64,000 nucleotides of DNA, taken from positions 62,001-126,000 of the forward strand of contig NZ_AJWM01000041.1 of NCBI RefSeq assembly GCF_000281085.1, written 5' to 3'. The position numbers were made by a program, and so were the translations under genes. Below the pieces are notes generated by a model. It saw only the letters and a program-made list of their open reading frames with translations, ran no database searches and had not been told where the DNA came from. Positions 27,686 through 36,952 of the stretch are shown piece by piece. Source of the stretch: Catenovulum agarivorans YM01 (GTDB lineage: Bacteria > Pseudomonadota > Gammaproteobacteria > Enterobacterales > Alteromonadaceae). Position 1 is the first letter of the stretch. The number at the start of each line of letters is the position of its first letter.

Positions 27686-30600
27686 ATGCTCGAAAACTAC
27701 AGAATTAATAGCAAAATTAAAAAGTCTGTATTAGCAATCAGCTGTGCATTATTTAGTTTAAATACACAAGCTGCTGAACAAGATTCAGAAAAAACCGAAG
27801 TAGATGAAACTATTGCCGTGCAAGGTGTGCGTGGTGCACAAGCTGCAGCAATCGACTTTAAACGTGCAGCGTCAAATATTGTTGATTCAATTGTGGCGGA
27901 AGACATAGGTAAATTACCTGATACAACCATAGTTGATTCATTGCAGCGTGTTACTGGCGTGCAAATTAAGCGTGAAGGTAACGAAGGTACATCGTTAAAT
28001 GTACGTGGTATGCCACAGGTGTTAACCACGTTGAACGGTGAGCAATTCTTAAGTCCTTGGTCAATTACTGGTGTTAGCGCAAATTACTCGGATGTGCCAG
28101 CTAGCATGATCTCTGGGGTAGATGTATATAAATCTATGTCATCAAACCTATTGTCTGGTGGTATCTCAGGTTTGGTTGACTTAAAAACAACACGCCCTTT
28201 AGCTTTGAAAGAAGGTTTTACCGCCAAGCTAAAATTGGAAGCTTCATACGGCGACAATTCAAACAAAAAATATACACCGTTTGAGCGTGAAGTAACTAAT
28301 GACGATGGCAGCACAAGTATTGAGCGTGGCTCAGAACAAAGTACGCGTGATCCTGATCACAATGTGCATTTATTCTTAGGTTACAACACTCAAACAGTTG
28401 GTTTTACATTCGGCGCTTACAGTTCTGAATCAAATGCTGCTAACTACCAAATGTGGGACGACTCACGTTTAGCATTCTTAAAAACGCGTGGTGGCTCACC
28501 GCATGATCCACTTGATTTAGACGGTGATGGCGATACAGAAAACGATTGGTATTTAACCCCGGGTAACTTTGGCGCTCGTGCTAACTTAATGGAAAGAACT
28601 CGTAGTGGTGGTGCTTCGTCAATTGAAATTAAATTAAGTGATCAACTGTCGATGCGTGGGGATGTTTTTTATACCAAAATGGATCAATACGACCGTGGTG
28701 TTGCGGCAAACTTTAATGGCCAAAGCAGTCTGCAAGCTTATGAAGAAAATGGTACTCCAGCATCATCAGAAACAGATTTATACAACGCGCTGCAAGACGA
28801 CAGTATAGTTGCTAAAGTCGCGGACATTTCATTTGTTGATGCCAATGGTAATACGCAAAACCGTACCATTAATACCTTACAGGTTGCGCACGTTATTGCA
28901 CCCGACTTTATGACCAACACAAATACCCATATTAATCACACAGCGGCATTAAACAGTAATTTCCAAGTTGATTATGTCAGTGACAATTTTGAAGCAACCG
29001 CTCGAGTTGTTTACGCTAAAGCGCAAAAACAATTTAGAAATATGAACCTATCTCAAGGTCAGCCTGCATGGTTATGGGTCGACCAAGATGGTATTTCAGG
29101 TAAAGATCCATTAGCTGGCTACGATGTGACTGTTGATTATCGCGGTGATGTGCCGGTTTTTGATTTTGAAGCGGATTTATCACAATCAGAGTTATTACAA
29201 AAGTATCAAGCACAAGGTTATGGCGAAGACACGGATGCAACACTCGCGGCGATTCGTTTTGATGCTAGCTATTTTGCTGAATACGGCATGTTTAATTCAT
29301 TTAACTTTGGTGTGCGTTACGGTGAGCGTAAAGCCGATCATGCAAAGTTCTTCTATGTTGCGCCAACGGGTCGTACAACTACTTGGGATGATCCTCGTGT
29401 ACCTGCTGACAAACGTTATCAATTACGCGAAGGTAACGAAGTTTGGCAAAAATATCCAGAGTGGCTCGACTTCAGTTATGAAAACGAAAACTCAAACCTA
29501 CGCACAGTTGGTGGTTTAGTTGATAACGGTTTTGATGCTACCCAAACAACAGTTCATTACGATTTTGGCCCAATTAAAGGTTTTGAAGGTGGTGTTGCAG
29601 CGCTTGATCCACACGATATGGACAAACCTTTAGAGTTTATGAACCGCTTATACCCAGGCTCAAAAACAGCTAACGATCCGGGTTACACTTATAAAGTAAC
29701 TGAAACTTCAAGCTCTGCATTTTTCCAAGCCAACTTTAGTGATGACACAGGTTTGTTTGGCATTCCATTTGAAGGTGACTTAGGTGTGCGTTTTGTCCGC
29801 ACTGAGCGTGAAATTGAAAAAACCATAGTGCCAACAGTGTTAGATAAATTTAACTCTATTGGTTATTACGATTGGGAAAAAATTGCCTTTGTTGCCGACA
29901 AAGAAACCATACATCATTCATTTACCGATGTTTTACCGTCAGCCAATATTAATTTCTTCCCAACTGACGATGTCATTGTGCGTTTTGGTGTATCGAAAAA
30001 TATGACTAGAAATGACTTAAACAACGTCGGTTCTAGCTTATTTTTATGGTATCAACAATGTGCTAAAACCGATGAAGACGGTAACCGCATTTACGTGCGT
30101 GATACTAACGGTAACCTAGTTGGTGAAAATGTATCTTGTGTTGGTGGTGGTAACGACCAAGGCAATCCATACATTAAACCTTGGCGTGCAACTGTATTTA
30201 ACAGCTCGGCTGAATGGTACTTCGCGCAAGATTCTATTTTAGGTGTGGGCATCTTCTTAATTGATGTAGACACAGCAGTACAAAGTTTCCAAGAACAAAG
30301 AAATTATGCTGATGGTGATGGTATCAACCGTGGCAATATGGCAAACATTTGGACAACTAAAAACGTAACTGCATCAGATTTATCTGGTATCGAAATTGGT
30401 TATAAACAACCATTCACTTTCTTACCTGGCGAGTTTTTAAGTTCTTTGGGTATGGAATTTAACTATACCTACTCAGATAGTAAATCAACCGACGTTGACA
30501 TTAATGGTGATAATTTCCCATTGGCGTCTAACTCAAAACACCAAACCAATACCATTTTATGGTACGCAAAAGACGGCCTAAATATGCGTTTAGCTTACAA

Positions 30601-30859
30601 CTGGCGTAGCGCTGAATATATTGGTCGTGTTGGTCTAAACACCAATGAAGCTCCACTTAGTTTAGGTAATTGGCAAGAAGCATCAGGTTATTTAGATGCC
30701 TCAATTAACTACTGGTACAACGAGCATTTAAGTTTTTATGTCAGCGGCACAAACTTAACCTCACAAGACAGAAAAACTTATGCTCAGTTTGAAAACCAAT
30801 TCCACTCTTTATATGTACAAGAACGAAGATACACAGCTGGTGTGACTTTGAGTCTTTAA
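27686..30859 (+). CDS. TonB-dependent receptor, Xanthomonas-type (mannan oligosaccharide uptake)
   Basis: This 1,057-residue outer-membrane receptor has a Sec signal ending near NTQAA (about residue 29). A plug domain (about 45-180) carries EDIGKLPDTTIVDSLQRVTG and LNVRGM. A beta-barrel follows and ends in the aromatic-rich YTAGVTLSL. These are hallmarks of the large Xanthomonas-type sugar receptors. The ATG at 27686 is backed by AGAGGA eight bases upstream; the earlier TTG at 27665 is not. The stop overlaps an ATG near the GH5 gene. Its place ahead of two mannanases and an esterase makes mannan fragments the probable ligand. Several operator-like sites lie upstream. Confidence 0.92.
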   Translation: MLENYRINSKIKKSVLAISCALFSLNTQAAEQDSEKTEVDETIAVQGVRGAQAAAIDFKRAASNIVDSIVAEDIGKLPDTTIVDSLQRVTGVQIKREGNEGTSLNVRGMPQVLTTLNGEQFLSPWSITGVSANYSDVPASMISGVDVYKSMSSNLLSGGISGLVDLKTTRPLALKEGFTAKLKLEASYGDNSNKKYTPFEREVTNDDGSTSIERGSEQSTRDPDHNVHLFLGYNTQTVGFTFGAYSSESNAANYQMWDDSRLAFLKTRGGSPHDPLDLDGDGDTENDWYLTPGNFGARANLMERTRSGGASSIEIKLSDQLSMRGDVFYTKMDQYDRGVAANFNGQSSLQAYEENGTPASSETDLYNALQDDSIVAKVADISFVDANGNTQNRTINTLQVAHVIAPDFMTNTNTHINHTAALNSNFQVDYVSDNFEATARVVYAKAQKQFRNMNLSQGQPAWLWVDQDGISGKDPLAGYDVTVDYRGDVPVFDFEADLSQSELLQKYQAQGYGEDTDATLAAIRFDASYFAEYGMFNSFNFGVRYGERKADHAKFFYVAPTGRTTTWDDPRVPADKRYQLREGNEVWQKYPEWLDFSYENENSNLRTVGGLVDNGFDATQTTVHYDFGPIKGFEGGVAALDPHDMDKPLEFMNRLYPGSKTANDPGYTYKVTETSSSAFFQANFSDDTGLFGIPFEGDLGVRFVRTEREIEKTIVPTVLDKFNSIGYYDWEKIAFVADKETIHHSFTDVLPSANINFFPTDDVIVRFGVSKNMTRNDLNNVGSSLFLWYQQCAKTDEDGNRIYVRDTNGNLVGENVSCVGGGNDQGNPYIKPWRATVFNSSAEWYFAQDSILGVGIFLIDVDTAVQSFQEQRNYADGDGINRGNMANIWTTKNVTASDLSGIEIGYKQPFTFLPGEFLSSLGMEFNYTYSDSKSTDVDINGDNFPLASNSKHQTNTILWYAKDGLNMRLAYNWRSAEYIGRVGLNTNEAPLSLGNWQEASGYLDASINYWYNEHLSFYVSGTNLTSQDRKTYAQFENQFHSLYVQERRYTAGVTLSL

Positions 30860-30882
30860 TGAGAATACTAATGGAGACTAAT

Positions 30883-33504
30883 ATGAAATTACGTACTCAC
30901 TATTTAGCTTTAGTTGTGGCAGCTGGTTTAGGTCTTCAAGGCTGCGGTGACTTGTTAGATGAAAATGCCGATACAGATACTTTAATTCCGGAGCAATCTG
31001 AGCCAGAAGTTGATCGCCCAAGCCCACCAAGTGACGCTTATGTGATTAAAACCAATGCAACTGAAATATTTGATGCATCAGGCAAAGCCATTCTATTGCG
31101 TGGTATTAATTTACAATATGGTGATTCACCATCAACCCGCATCAACAGTATTGAGCCTTTAGCACAAACCGGCTCGAACGTAGTGCGTTTACAGTTGCGT
31201 GAAAATACCACAGCAGCAGAGCTACGCGCAGCGTTAGACAAAATTGTTGATGCTGGCTTAATTGCTATGCCTATGTTGTGGGAAGAAGAAGGTAAAATTA
31301 CCTGTACCGAAACCGATACTTATTTAATGCAATATCTAGATGAATTGTGGTTAGGTGAGTGGTTAGAAGTATTGGTAGATGCTAAATACCAACCACATTT
31401 AATGATCAATATCGCTAACGAATGGGGGCCGATGAATGTTTGGAATGCGGCTAGTTATGGTTATTCTGGTTATATCGACACTTATAAGAGCATAATTCGC
31501 GAATTTCGTGAAGTTGGCTTTAAAGTACCACTAGTGATTGATGCGCCGCATTGTGGCCAAGACTTCAATGCATTTTTGGGTGGTCGCGGCCAAGAATTAT
31601 TAGTGGCAGACGTTGAGTCGAACCTTGTTTTATCCGTGCATGCATATGGCTCGAGCTGGAATAGTTCAAGCAAAATTATTACCGCCGCAGATGGTTTAGC
31701 TAAAACCGGTGTGCCCTTTATTATTGGTGAATTTGGTGGCTCATTTGCCTTTGGTGATGCATCGATTGACCACATGGACGTAATGACAAAATCTGTGGGT
31801 GATAATGCTTTAGTGTTTGATTTCCCATGGACAGGTGATACCGACAAAGTTGCTTATCAGCACACATTTGCTGAGCCACTTAACTTAACTGGTTCAAGCG
31901 TAACCGCCAATGTATACATCCCTGAAAAGTACATTAACGATGGTAAATTAACCGCGCAATTGTACCTAAAAGATGCGGGTGGTCGTTTTGCTTCATTTGG
32001 TACTGAATTAGCAAATGATAAAGACTTACGGGCAAATGCGTGGACACGCTTAAATTATCGCATTGATTCTGCATCGGATATGGAAGGTTTTGTAACCGAT
32101 GGTTTTGAATTGGATAATGTAGCAAGTTTAGGCATTGAGTTTTTTGCTAACGGCAAACCTGCCAGCATTAACGCTCAGATTAAACTTGATAACGTCATGA
32201 TAGAAACTGGCGGCGCGACACCACCTATGTATTTGGCTGATTTCAATTCAGATGCAAATGGCTGGGCGACCTCTTGGGGTAATACTAATACCACACAAGC
32301 GTCAGGTGCGTTAAATCTAGATCACGACTGGTTAAATAACGGTGATTTTGCTATCGCTATTGGTGGCGGTAACGTCAACTTAGATGTTAGTCAGCCGTTA
32401 ACTTTAACTGCAAAAGTGTTTATTCCTCAATCATACGAAACTGAAACAGGCTTTGGTCTTAAGTTTTTCTTACAGTATGGTGATTCATGGGGTGGCTGGA
32501 CAGATACAGGTGGCACTAGCTTTGATAATTTAACCTTTGGTGATTGGAATGAGATTACCTTTGCCAACGTAGATTTATCTGCTGTTGACGTACTTCAGCG
32601 ATTTGGTGTGCAATTTTATGGCGCGACGTCTGCCCACACAGATCCTTTATTAGTTGATGAAGTTGTCGTGACTGGCGCTGACGGTGGTGGCTCAGCAGCT
32701 ATGGTTGCCTTGGTTGGCTCAGATTTCTCCGCTGGTAATGACGGTTGGGGCACTGAATATGGTATCAGTGATGTTACTGCAAGCGTTGCCAACGAAACTT
32801 TAGCTTTAACAATCAACTGGCCGGATACGGCGGAAAAGGCAACATACATTTCACCTGTTGCTGAAGGTGTCGTTAATGCAGTTGGTAAAACAGTTAAAGC
32901 TAGTTTTAAAATGCCTGATGACTATATCGACAATGGCAACATGGGGATTCAAATCTACCTGCGTGACGTAAATGGTGTACCTGCTTATATTAACTGGGAA
33001 GGTGTTTGGGCCTTTACCCGAGGCGATTTCACTCATATTAGTTATGCGATTACCGACGACTATAATTATGGCTGGGGTGATGCTGGATTCGATCCAACTC
33101 AAATCAACCGAATTGGTGTTGAATTCACGCCAAATGGCAAACCAGCTGAAATTAATGGTGCAATTGAAATCGGCCAGTTATTGATTGAAGGGGAAGGTAG
33201 TGGCGAATTAGAAACTATTTTCGAAATGAACTTTGATCAAGCGGCGGATGCGGATGCTTGGGTGTTTGATTATGCCGATGGTGGCTTTAACCAAACCGTA
33301 TTGGATACTGCGAAAAACTATGGTTTTGGTGTAGTGCCTTTTGGTTGGTTAGCTTGGTCTTGGTATGGCAATGGCGAAGAAACCAAAGCGCTAGATATGT
33401 CGAATACTGAAGATGCATACGATTTAAACGAACGTGGAACAGAAATTGTTGATTCTGAAAATGGCATAAAAGCCACAGCAGTTTCAGCAGGCTTTGCACC
33501 ATAA
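30883..33504 (+). CDS. GH5 (subfamily 8-like) beta-mannanase with nested binding modules, lipoprotein
   Basis: This 873-residue lipoprotein (LGLQGC, Cys21) begins at 30883, where GGAG lies six bases upstream. The barrel starts at about 50. The acid/base is Glu180 in NIANEWG and the nucleophile Glu283 in IIGEFGG. The last barrel strand, GWLAWSWYGNG (821-831), and the following LDMS and GTEIVDSENGIKATA appear only at the C-terminus. Residues about 310-790 between them form three beta-sandwich carbohydrate-binding-like modules (about 310-442, 448-598, 608-770). In ordinary GH5_8 mannanases the nucleophile and last strand are about 30 residues apart. So the modules are inserted inside the catalytic domain. 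Role: endo-cleavage of beta-1,4-mannan. Confidence 0.88.
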   Translation: MKLRTHYLALVVAAGLGLQGCGDLLDENADTDTLIPEQSEPEVDRPSPPSDAYVIKTNATEIFDASGKAILLRGINLQYGDSPSTRINSIEPLAQTGSNVVRLQLRENTTAAELRAALDKIVDAGLIAMPMLWEEEGKITCTETDTYLMQYLDELWLGEWLEVLVDAKYQPHLMINIANEWGPMNVWNAASYGYSGYIDTYKSIIREFREVGFKVPLVIDAPHCGQDFNAFLGGRGQELLVADVESNLVLSVHAYGSSWNSSSKIITAADGLAKTGVPFIIGEFGGSFAFGDASIDHMDVMTKSVGDNALVFDFPWTGDTDKVAYQHTFAEPLNLTGSSVTANVYIPEKYINDGKLTAQLYLKDAGGRFASFGTELANDKDLRANAWTRLNYRIDSASDMEGFVTDGFELDNVASLGIEFFANGKPASINAQIKLDNVMIETGGATPPMYLADFNSDANGWATSWGNTNTTQASGALNLDHDWLNNGDFAIAIGGGNVNLDVSQPLTLTAKVFIPQSYETETGFGLKFFLQYGDSWGGWTDTGGTSFDNLTFGDWNEITFANVDLSAVDVLQRFGVQFYGATSAHTDPLLVDEVVVTGADGGGSAAMVALVGSDFSAGNDGWGTEYGISDVTASVANETLALTINWPDTAEKATYISPVAEGVVNAVGKTVKASFKMPDDYIDNGNMGIQIYLRDVNGVPAYINWEGVWAFTRGDFTHISYAITDDYNYGWGDAGFDPTQINRIGVEFTPNGKPAEINGAIEIGQLLIEGEGSGELETIFEMNFDQAADADAWVFDYADGGFNQTVLDTAKNYGFGVVPFGWLAWSWYGNGEETKALDMSNTEDAYDLNERGTEIVDSENGIKATAVSAGFAP

Positions 33505-33525
33505 ATTTGGATTTATCATGCAGTA

Positions 33526-33547
33526 AAGCAGGGCATTGGCCCTGCTT
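33526..33547 (+). terminator. Hairpin between the GH5 and GH26 genes
   Basis: A perfect 9-bp stem (AAGCAGGGC / GCCCTGCTT) with a 4-nt loop is followed by ATTCTTTTATT. It fits an intrinsic terminator or an attenuator that lowers expression of the downstream GH26 and esterase genes. Confidence 0.65.
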
Positions 33548-33574
33548 ATTCTTTTATTACAAGAACTTCAAGTT

Positions 33575-34765
33575 ATGACAAAAAATACTTCACTCACTAC
33601 TGGTGTTTTATTGTGCTTATCTGTCGCAATAGGGACATATGGTTGCAGCTCATCGACTAATACGGTCGAAAGCACCAAAGTCGATAAAACGACCGCTGCT
33701 GGCAACACTTCTGAACAATCGAACGATAATAACCAATACAAATATGCAAAAAATGTAGTGGGCGCTAATCAACTTCTAATCAACAAAGATGCTAATGCAA
33801 TCACTCATAAAGTTTACCAATATTTACTCGATAATTTTGGCAGCAAAGTATTGGCTGGACAGCAAGATTTAACCTGGCAAGACAACATAGATATGTATGC
33901 TCGCGTGCTTGCTGACACGGGTAAAGCGCCAGCGATAATGGGTTATGATTTTATGAACTACGACCGTTATCAATACGGCTCTGGTTTACAGCAAACAGAA
34001 GAAGCAATCGCCCATTGGCAACGCGGCGGCTTAGTGACATTTGCTTGGCATTGGCGTGATCCTAGTTTAAAAACTCAGGAATTTTATACGGAAAAAAGTG
34101 ACTTTGTGATCCCAATGAAAGAGCAGCAGCTCGATACTCAATCTGACGATTTTAAAGCAATAGTTAGAGATATCGATATTATCGCCGCTGAGCTGAAAAA
34201 ACTCCAACAAGCTGGTGTCCCTGTATTGTGGCGACCTATGCATGAAGCAGCGGATAATCAATGGGGCGGCTGGTTTTGGTGGGGCGCTAACCGCACCGAC
34301 GGTGAACAACCGAATGTGGCTTTTATCAAATTATGGCAGTTTATGTTCCATTATTTAACCGAAGATCACGGCTTAAATAACCTTATTTGGGTGTGGAATG
34401 GCTTACAAGGCAGTTGGTATCCAGGTGATGAATACGTTGATGTGATTGGTGATGATATTTACGCAACGCCTCACGATTACGGCTCGCAAGTAGAGCGATT
34501 CCAATTGGTTAAATCGTTCAGCGCTAAACCCAAACCTGTGGCTTTAACGGAAAATGGCGTATTGCCAGATCCGAATAAAATGGCCAATGAACAAGCCATG
34601 TGGGGCTATTTCGTAACTTGGAATGATATCGACACAGCGGCAGGTGTAACCGACAAAGGCAATTTTTGGACCGGAGAATACCATTCCTCCAATGCGCATA
34701 AAAAGTATGTGTATAACCACGAATTAGTCATCACCCTAGATGAATTACCCAAGTTTACTGAATAA
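33575..34765 (+). CDS. GH26 beta-mannanase, lipoprotein-like
   Basis: This 396-residue protein starts at 33575 (MTKNTSLTTG), giving a signal peptide with a lipobox-like GTYGC (Cys24). The GH26 barrel covers about 65-390. The acid/base Glu224 lies in RPMHEAADNQWGGWFWWG and the nucleophile Glu326 in PVALTENG, both with the typical GH26 surroundings. GH26 endo- and exo-mannanases cut beta-1,4-mannan and release mannobiose or longer oligosaccharides. It works with the GH5 enzyme upstream and the esterase downstream. Confidence 0.92.
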   Translation: MTKNTSLTTGVLLCLSVAIGTYGCSSSTNTVESTKVDKTTAAGNTSEQSNDNNQYKYAKNVVGANQLLINKDANAITHKVYQYLLDNFGSKVLAGQQDLTWQDNIDMYARVLADTGKAPAIMGYDFMNYDRYQYGSGLQQTEEAIAHWQRGGLVTFAWHWRDPSLKTQEFYTEKSDFVIPMKEQQLDTQSDDFKAIVRDIDIIAAELKKLQQAGVPVLWRPMHEAADNQWGGWFWWGANRTDGEQPNVAFIKLWQFMFHYLTEDHGLNNLIWVWNGLQGSWYPGDEYVDVIGDDIYATPHDYGSQVERFQLVKSFSAKPKPVALTENGVLPDPNKMANEQAMWGYFVTWNDIDTAAGVTDKGNFWTGEYHSSNAHKKYVYNHELVITLDELPKFTE

Positions 34766-34781
34766 AAATAGTAGGTAAAAA

Positions 34782-36566
34782 ATGAAATATTTAGCATTAA
34801 CAGCGCTAACCTTAACTATGTTGATAACAGGCTGCGGCCAAACGCAAAAAAATGTCACAGAGGAAAAGAATACTTCGTTAGATTTAAACGGCCTGATTGG
34901 CAAAACCCAAGGTTCGATCCCAGCACCGCGTGATAAAGAATTTGAGTGGATGTCGATTAAACGTTGGTATGAATTGTTTGAAGAAGACCAACAAGTTGCC
35001 AAAACCCAAGATGTAGATGTGTTATTTGTTGGTGACTCGATAACTGAAGGCTGGATGTGGCATGGCGTATGGCAAGAACAAATTGCCCAATTAAATGCAG
35101 CAAATTTTGGTATTGGCGGTGACCATACAGCCAATATTTTATGGCGATTACAGCAATTACCGGCAGACAATAAATTATCACCCAAAGTGGTTGTGCTTTT
35201 GGCAGGGGTGAATAACTTTGGTCATTTACAAGAAACACCAGAGCAAATATTTGCTGGGGTGATTTCTATTGTTGCCCAGTTAAAAGTGAATTTTCCACAA
35301 GCGAAAATATTGCTCAATGCAGTGTTACCTTATGGCGAAAATCCACAAGATTGGTCGCGTGGGCAAGTTAAACAACTTAACCACTATATTAAATCGCTCA
35401 ACAAGTTAGACAATGTTTATTTTCGCGATTATGGTGATGCGTTTTTACAAGCTGACGGCAAAATTAGCAAAGAGATAATGGGCGACTTTTTACACCCAAC
35501 CCGCCAAGGTTATCTTGCTTGGGCGGATGTTATGCTGCCGGATATCAAAAGTTTATTAGCCGGTAATACACCAAAACAAACGCTCGCAGTGGCGGATTCG
35601 CCGGTAAACATAATGGGGCGTTTTGTGACTACAGATACTAAATCTGTTCGATTTGGTTATCCGGGTGTGAGTTTAAATTATCAGGTTGAAGCACAAGCTT
35701 TTTCTTTTACAGCATCGCACGCTTGGGGTGATAGTTATTTAGATGTGTTGCTGGATGACAAACTGATTAAAACTGTAAAGTTAACACCTAATATGCAAAC
35801 GATAGAGGTGTTTAAAGGCGACAAAGCTCAGCAACACAAAGTCAGCATAGTTAACCGCTCAGAAACTTGGCATGGTGTAAACCAAGTGCATACTGTGACG
35901 GTTGAAAATGGTAAGTTTTTAGCACCACCACAATTGCCGAAACGCAAAATAATGGTACTTGGCGACTCGGTAACTTGTGCAGAAGCAATTGACAGAAAAG
36001 CTAATGCTCAGCGCAGCAATAGCTGGACTAACCCATTAGAAAGTTACGGCTTTTTAGTGGCTAAAGCCTTTAATGCGCAGGTGCATTTGGTTTGTTATGG
36101 CGGCCGAGGTTTAGTGCGATCTTGGAACGGTAATACTGATGACAACAACTTAATTGATTTTTATCAGTTGGCTATTTCAGACGCAAGTAAAGAGTTTGTG
36201 TGGCAGCAAAATCAATATCAACCAGACTTGATTATTAGCGCAATTGGCACCAATGATTTTAGTAAAGGCATAGTGCCAGAGCGCGAATATGTGGATGCCT
36301 ATAAAAAGCTTATCAAACGCGTACGCCAAGACCATGCTAATGCACAAATAGTCTTAACCGAAGGCTCAATCTTATCTTGGGCACAAAAAGATGCGTTAAC
36401 TCAGTATCTGAACACAACGATAACAGAGCTAAACGATAGTAAATTACATTATATGTTGTCGAGCCATTATCCAGGTGGTGACGGCGATGCGCATCCAACT
36501 AAAGCTCAACACGCTAGCATGGCGGTTGACTACATCAAACAATTACAACCAATTATGAATTGGTAA
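34782..36566 (+). CDS. Double SGNH/CE2 carbohydrate esterase, lipoprotein
   Basis: This 594-residue lipoprotein (LITGC, Cys18) carries two separate SGNH-type esterase domains. The first (about 50-262) has GDSITEG with Ser86, GGDH (112-115), GVNN (142-145) and DFLHP with Asp235/His238. The second (about 275-594) is CE2-like: a jelly roll (about 275-380), then GDSVTCAEA with Ser396, GTND (489-492) and Asp569/His571 in DGDAHPT. CE2 enzymes remove acetyl groups from mannan, glucomannan or xylan. Both catalytic sets look intact. It follows the GH26 gene by 16 bases in the mannan operon. Confidence 0.88.
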   Translation: MKYLALTALTLTMLITGCGQTQKNVTEEKNTSLDLNGLIGKTQGSIPAPRDKEFEWMSIKRWYELFEEDQQVAKTQDVDVLFVGDSITEGWMWHGVWQEQIAQLNAANFGIGGDHTANILWRLQQLPADNKLSPKVVVLLAGVNNFGHLQETPEQIFAGVISIVAQLKVNFPQAKILLNAVLPYGENPQDWSRGQVKQLNHYIKSLNKLDNVYFRDYGDAFLQADGKISKEIMGDFLHPTRQGYLAWADVMLPDIKSLLAGNTPKQTLAVADSPVNIMGRFVTTDTKSVRFGYPGVSLNYQVEAQAFSFTASHAWGDSYLDVLLDDKLIKTVKLTPNMQTIEVFKGDKAQQHKVSIVNRSETWHGVNQVHTVTVENGKFLAPPQLPKRKIMVLGDSVTCAEAIDRKANAQRSNSWTNPLESYGFLVAKAFNAQVHLVCYGGRGLVRSWNGNTDDNNLIDFYQLAISDASKEFVWQQNQYQPDLIISAIGTNDFSKGIVPEREYVDAYKKLIKRVRQDHANAQIVLTEGSILSWAQKDALTQYLNTTITELNDSKLHYMLSSHYPGGDGDAHPTKAQHASMAVDYIKQLQPIMNW

Positions 36567-36579
36567 ATGCAAGGAATTA

Positions 36580-36615
36580 ATGACTAAGCTACTTGCGTTT
36601 AAGTAGCTTAGTCAT
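36580..36615. terminator. Bidirectional terminator overlapping the end of a convergent gene
   Basis: A perfect 15-bp stem (ATGACTAAGCTACTT / AAGTAGCTTAGTCAT) with a 6-nt loop ends the mannan operon. Its right arm and loop also encode the last residues (LLKRK) and stop of the convergent small exported protein gene. Confidence 0.75.
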
Positions 36616-36915
36616 GCCTGTTAAACCCATTTTATAATGCAGAAAAAATTCACTCTTGTTATTTGTATATAAAGAGTAGCTATCTTGATTTGTAGCGATT
36701 TCAGCTGATTTGTAGCTGCAAATAAAAACTAAGTCGTCCGGCAACAATAAAAGACCTTCTTCAGTTGCTACTATGTTAATTTCTTCGACTGAGGTTTGTG
36801 TACCATTGAAAAATGTGTACTGAATAAAATCTATTCTTGCCGCTTTACACTGCTCAGCAGAATAAACTCCACTTGTAAAACTACTCAATACTAAGGCTGC
36901 AAACAAATATTTCAT
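36589..36915 (-). CDS. Small exported protein of unknown function
   Basis: This 108-residue protein has a signal peptide (MKYLFAALVLSSFTSGVYSA, cleavage before EQ near residue 21) and a short mature part with two cysteines that could pair. The start at 36915 is backed by AGGA eight bases upstream; the longer frame from 36948 would spoil the signal peptide. I recognise no family. It ends inside a terminator hairpin and lies 38 bases downstream of the GST gene on the same strand. Confidence 0.65.
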   Translation of the reverse strand: MKYLFAALVLSSFTSGVYSAEQCKAARIDFIQYTFFNGTQTSVEEINIVATEEGLLLLPDDLVFICSYKSAEIATNQDSYSLYTNNKSEFFLHYKMGLTGMTKLLKRK

Positions 36916-36952
36916 TATCCAGTTCCTAGAAATATAACGGATTTTCAACTGT

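Noticed and set aside
29133-29519. 128-codon frame inside the TonB receptor gene
   Set aside because: It overlaps a strongly conserved receptor in another frame and its product is compositionally unlike a real protein.
34745-35185. 146-codon minus-strand open frame under the esterase gene
   Set aside because: It runs antisense through the conserved SGNH domain, has no ribosome-binding site and no recognisable protein features; it is a shadow frame.
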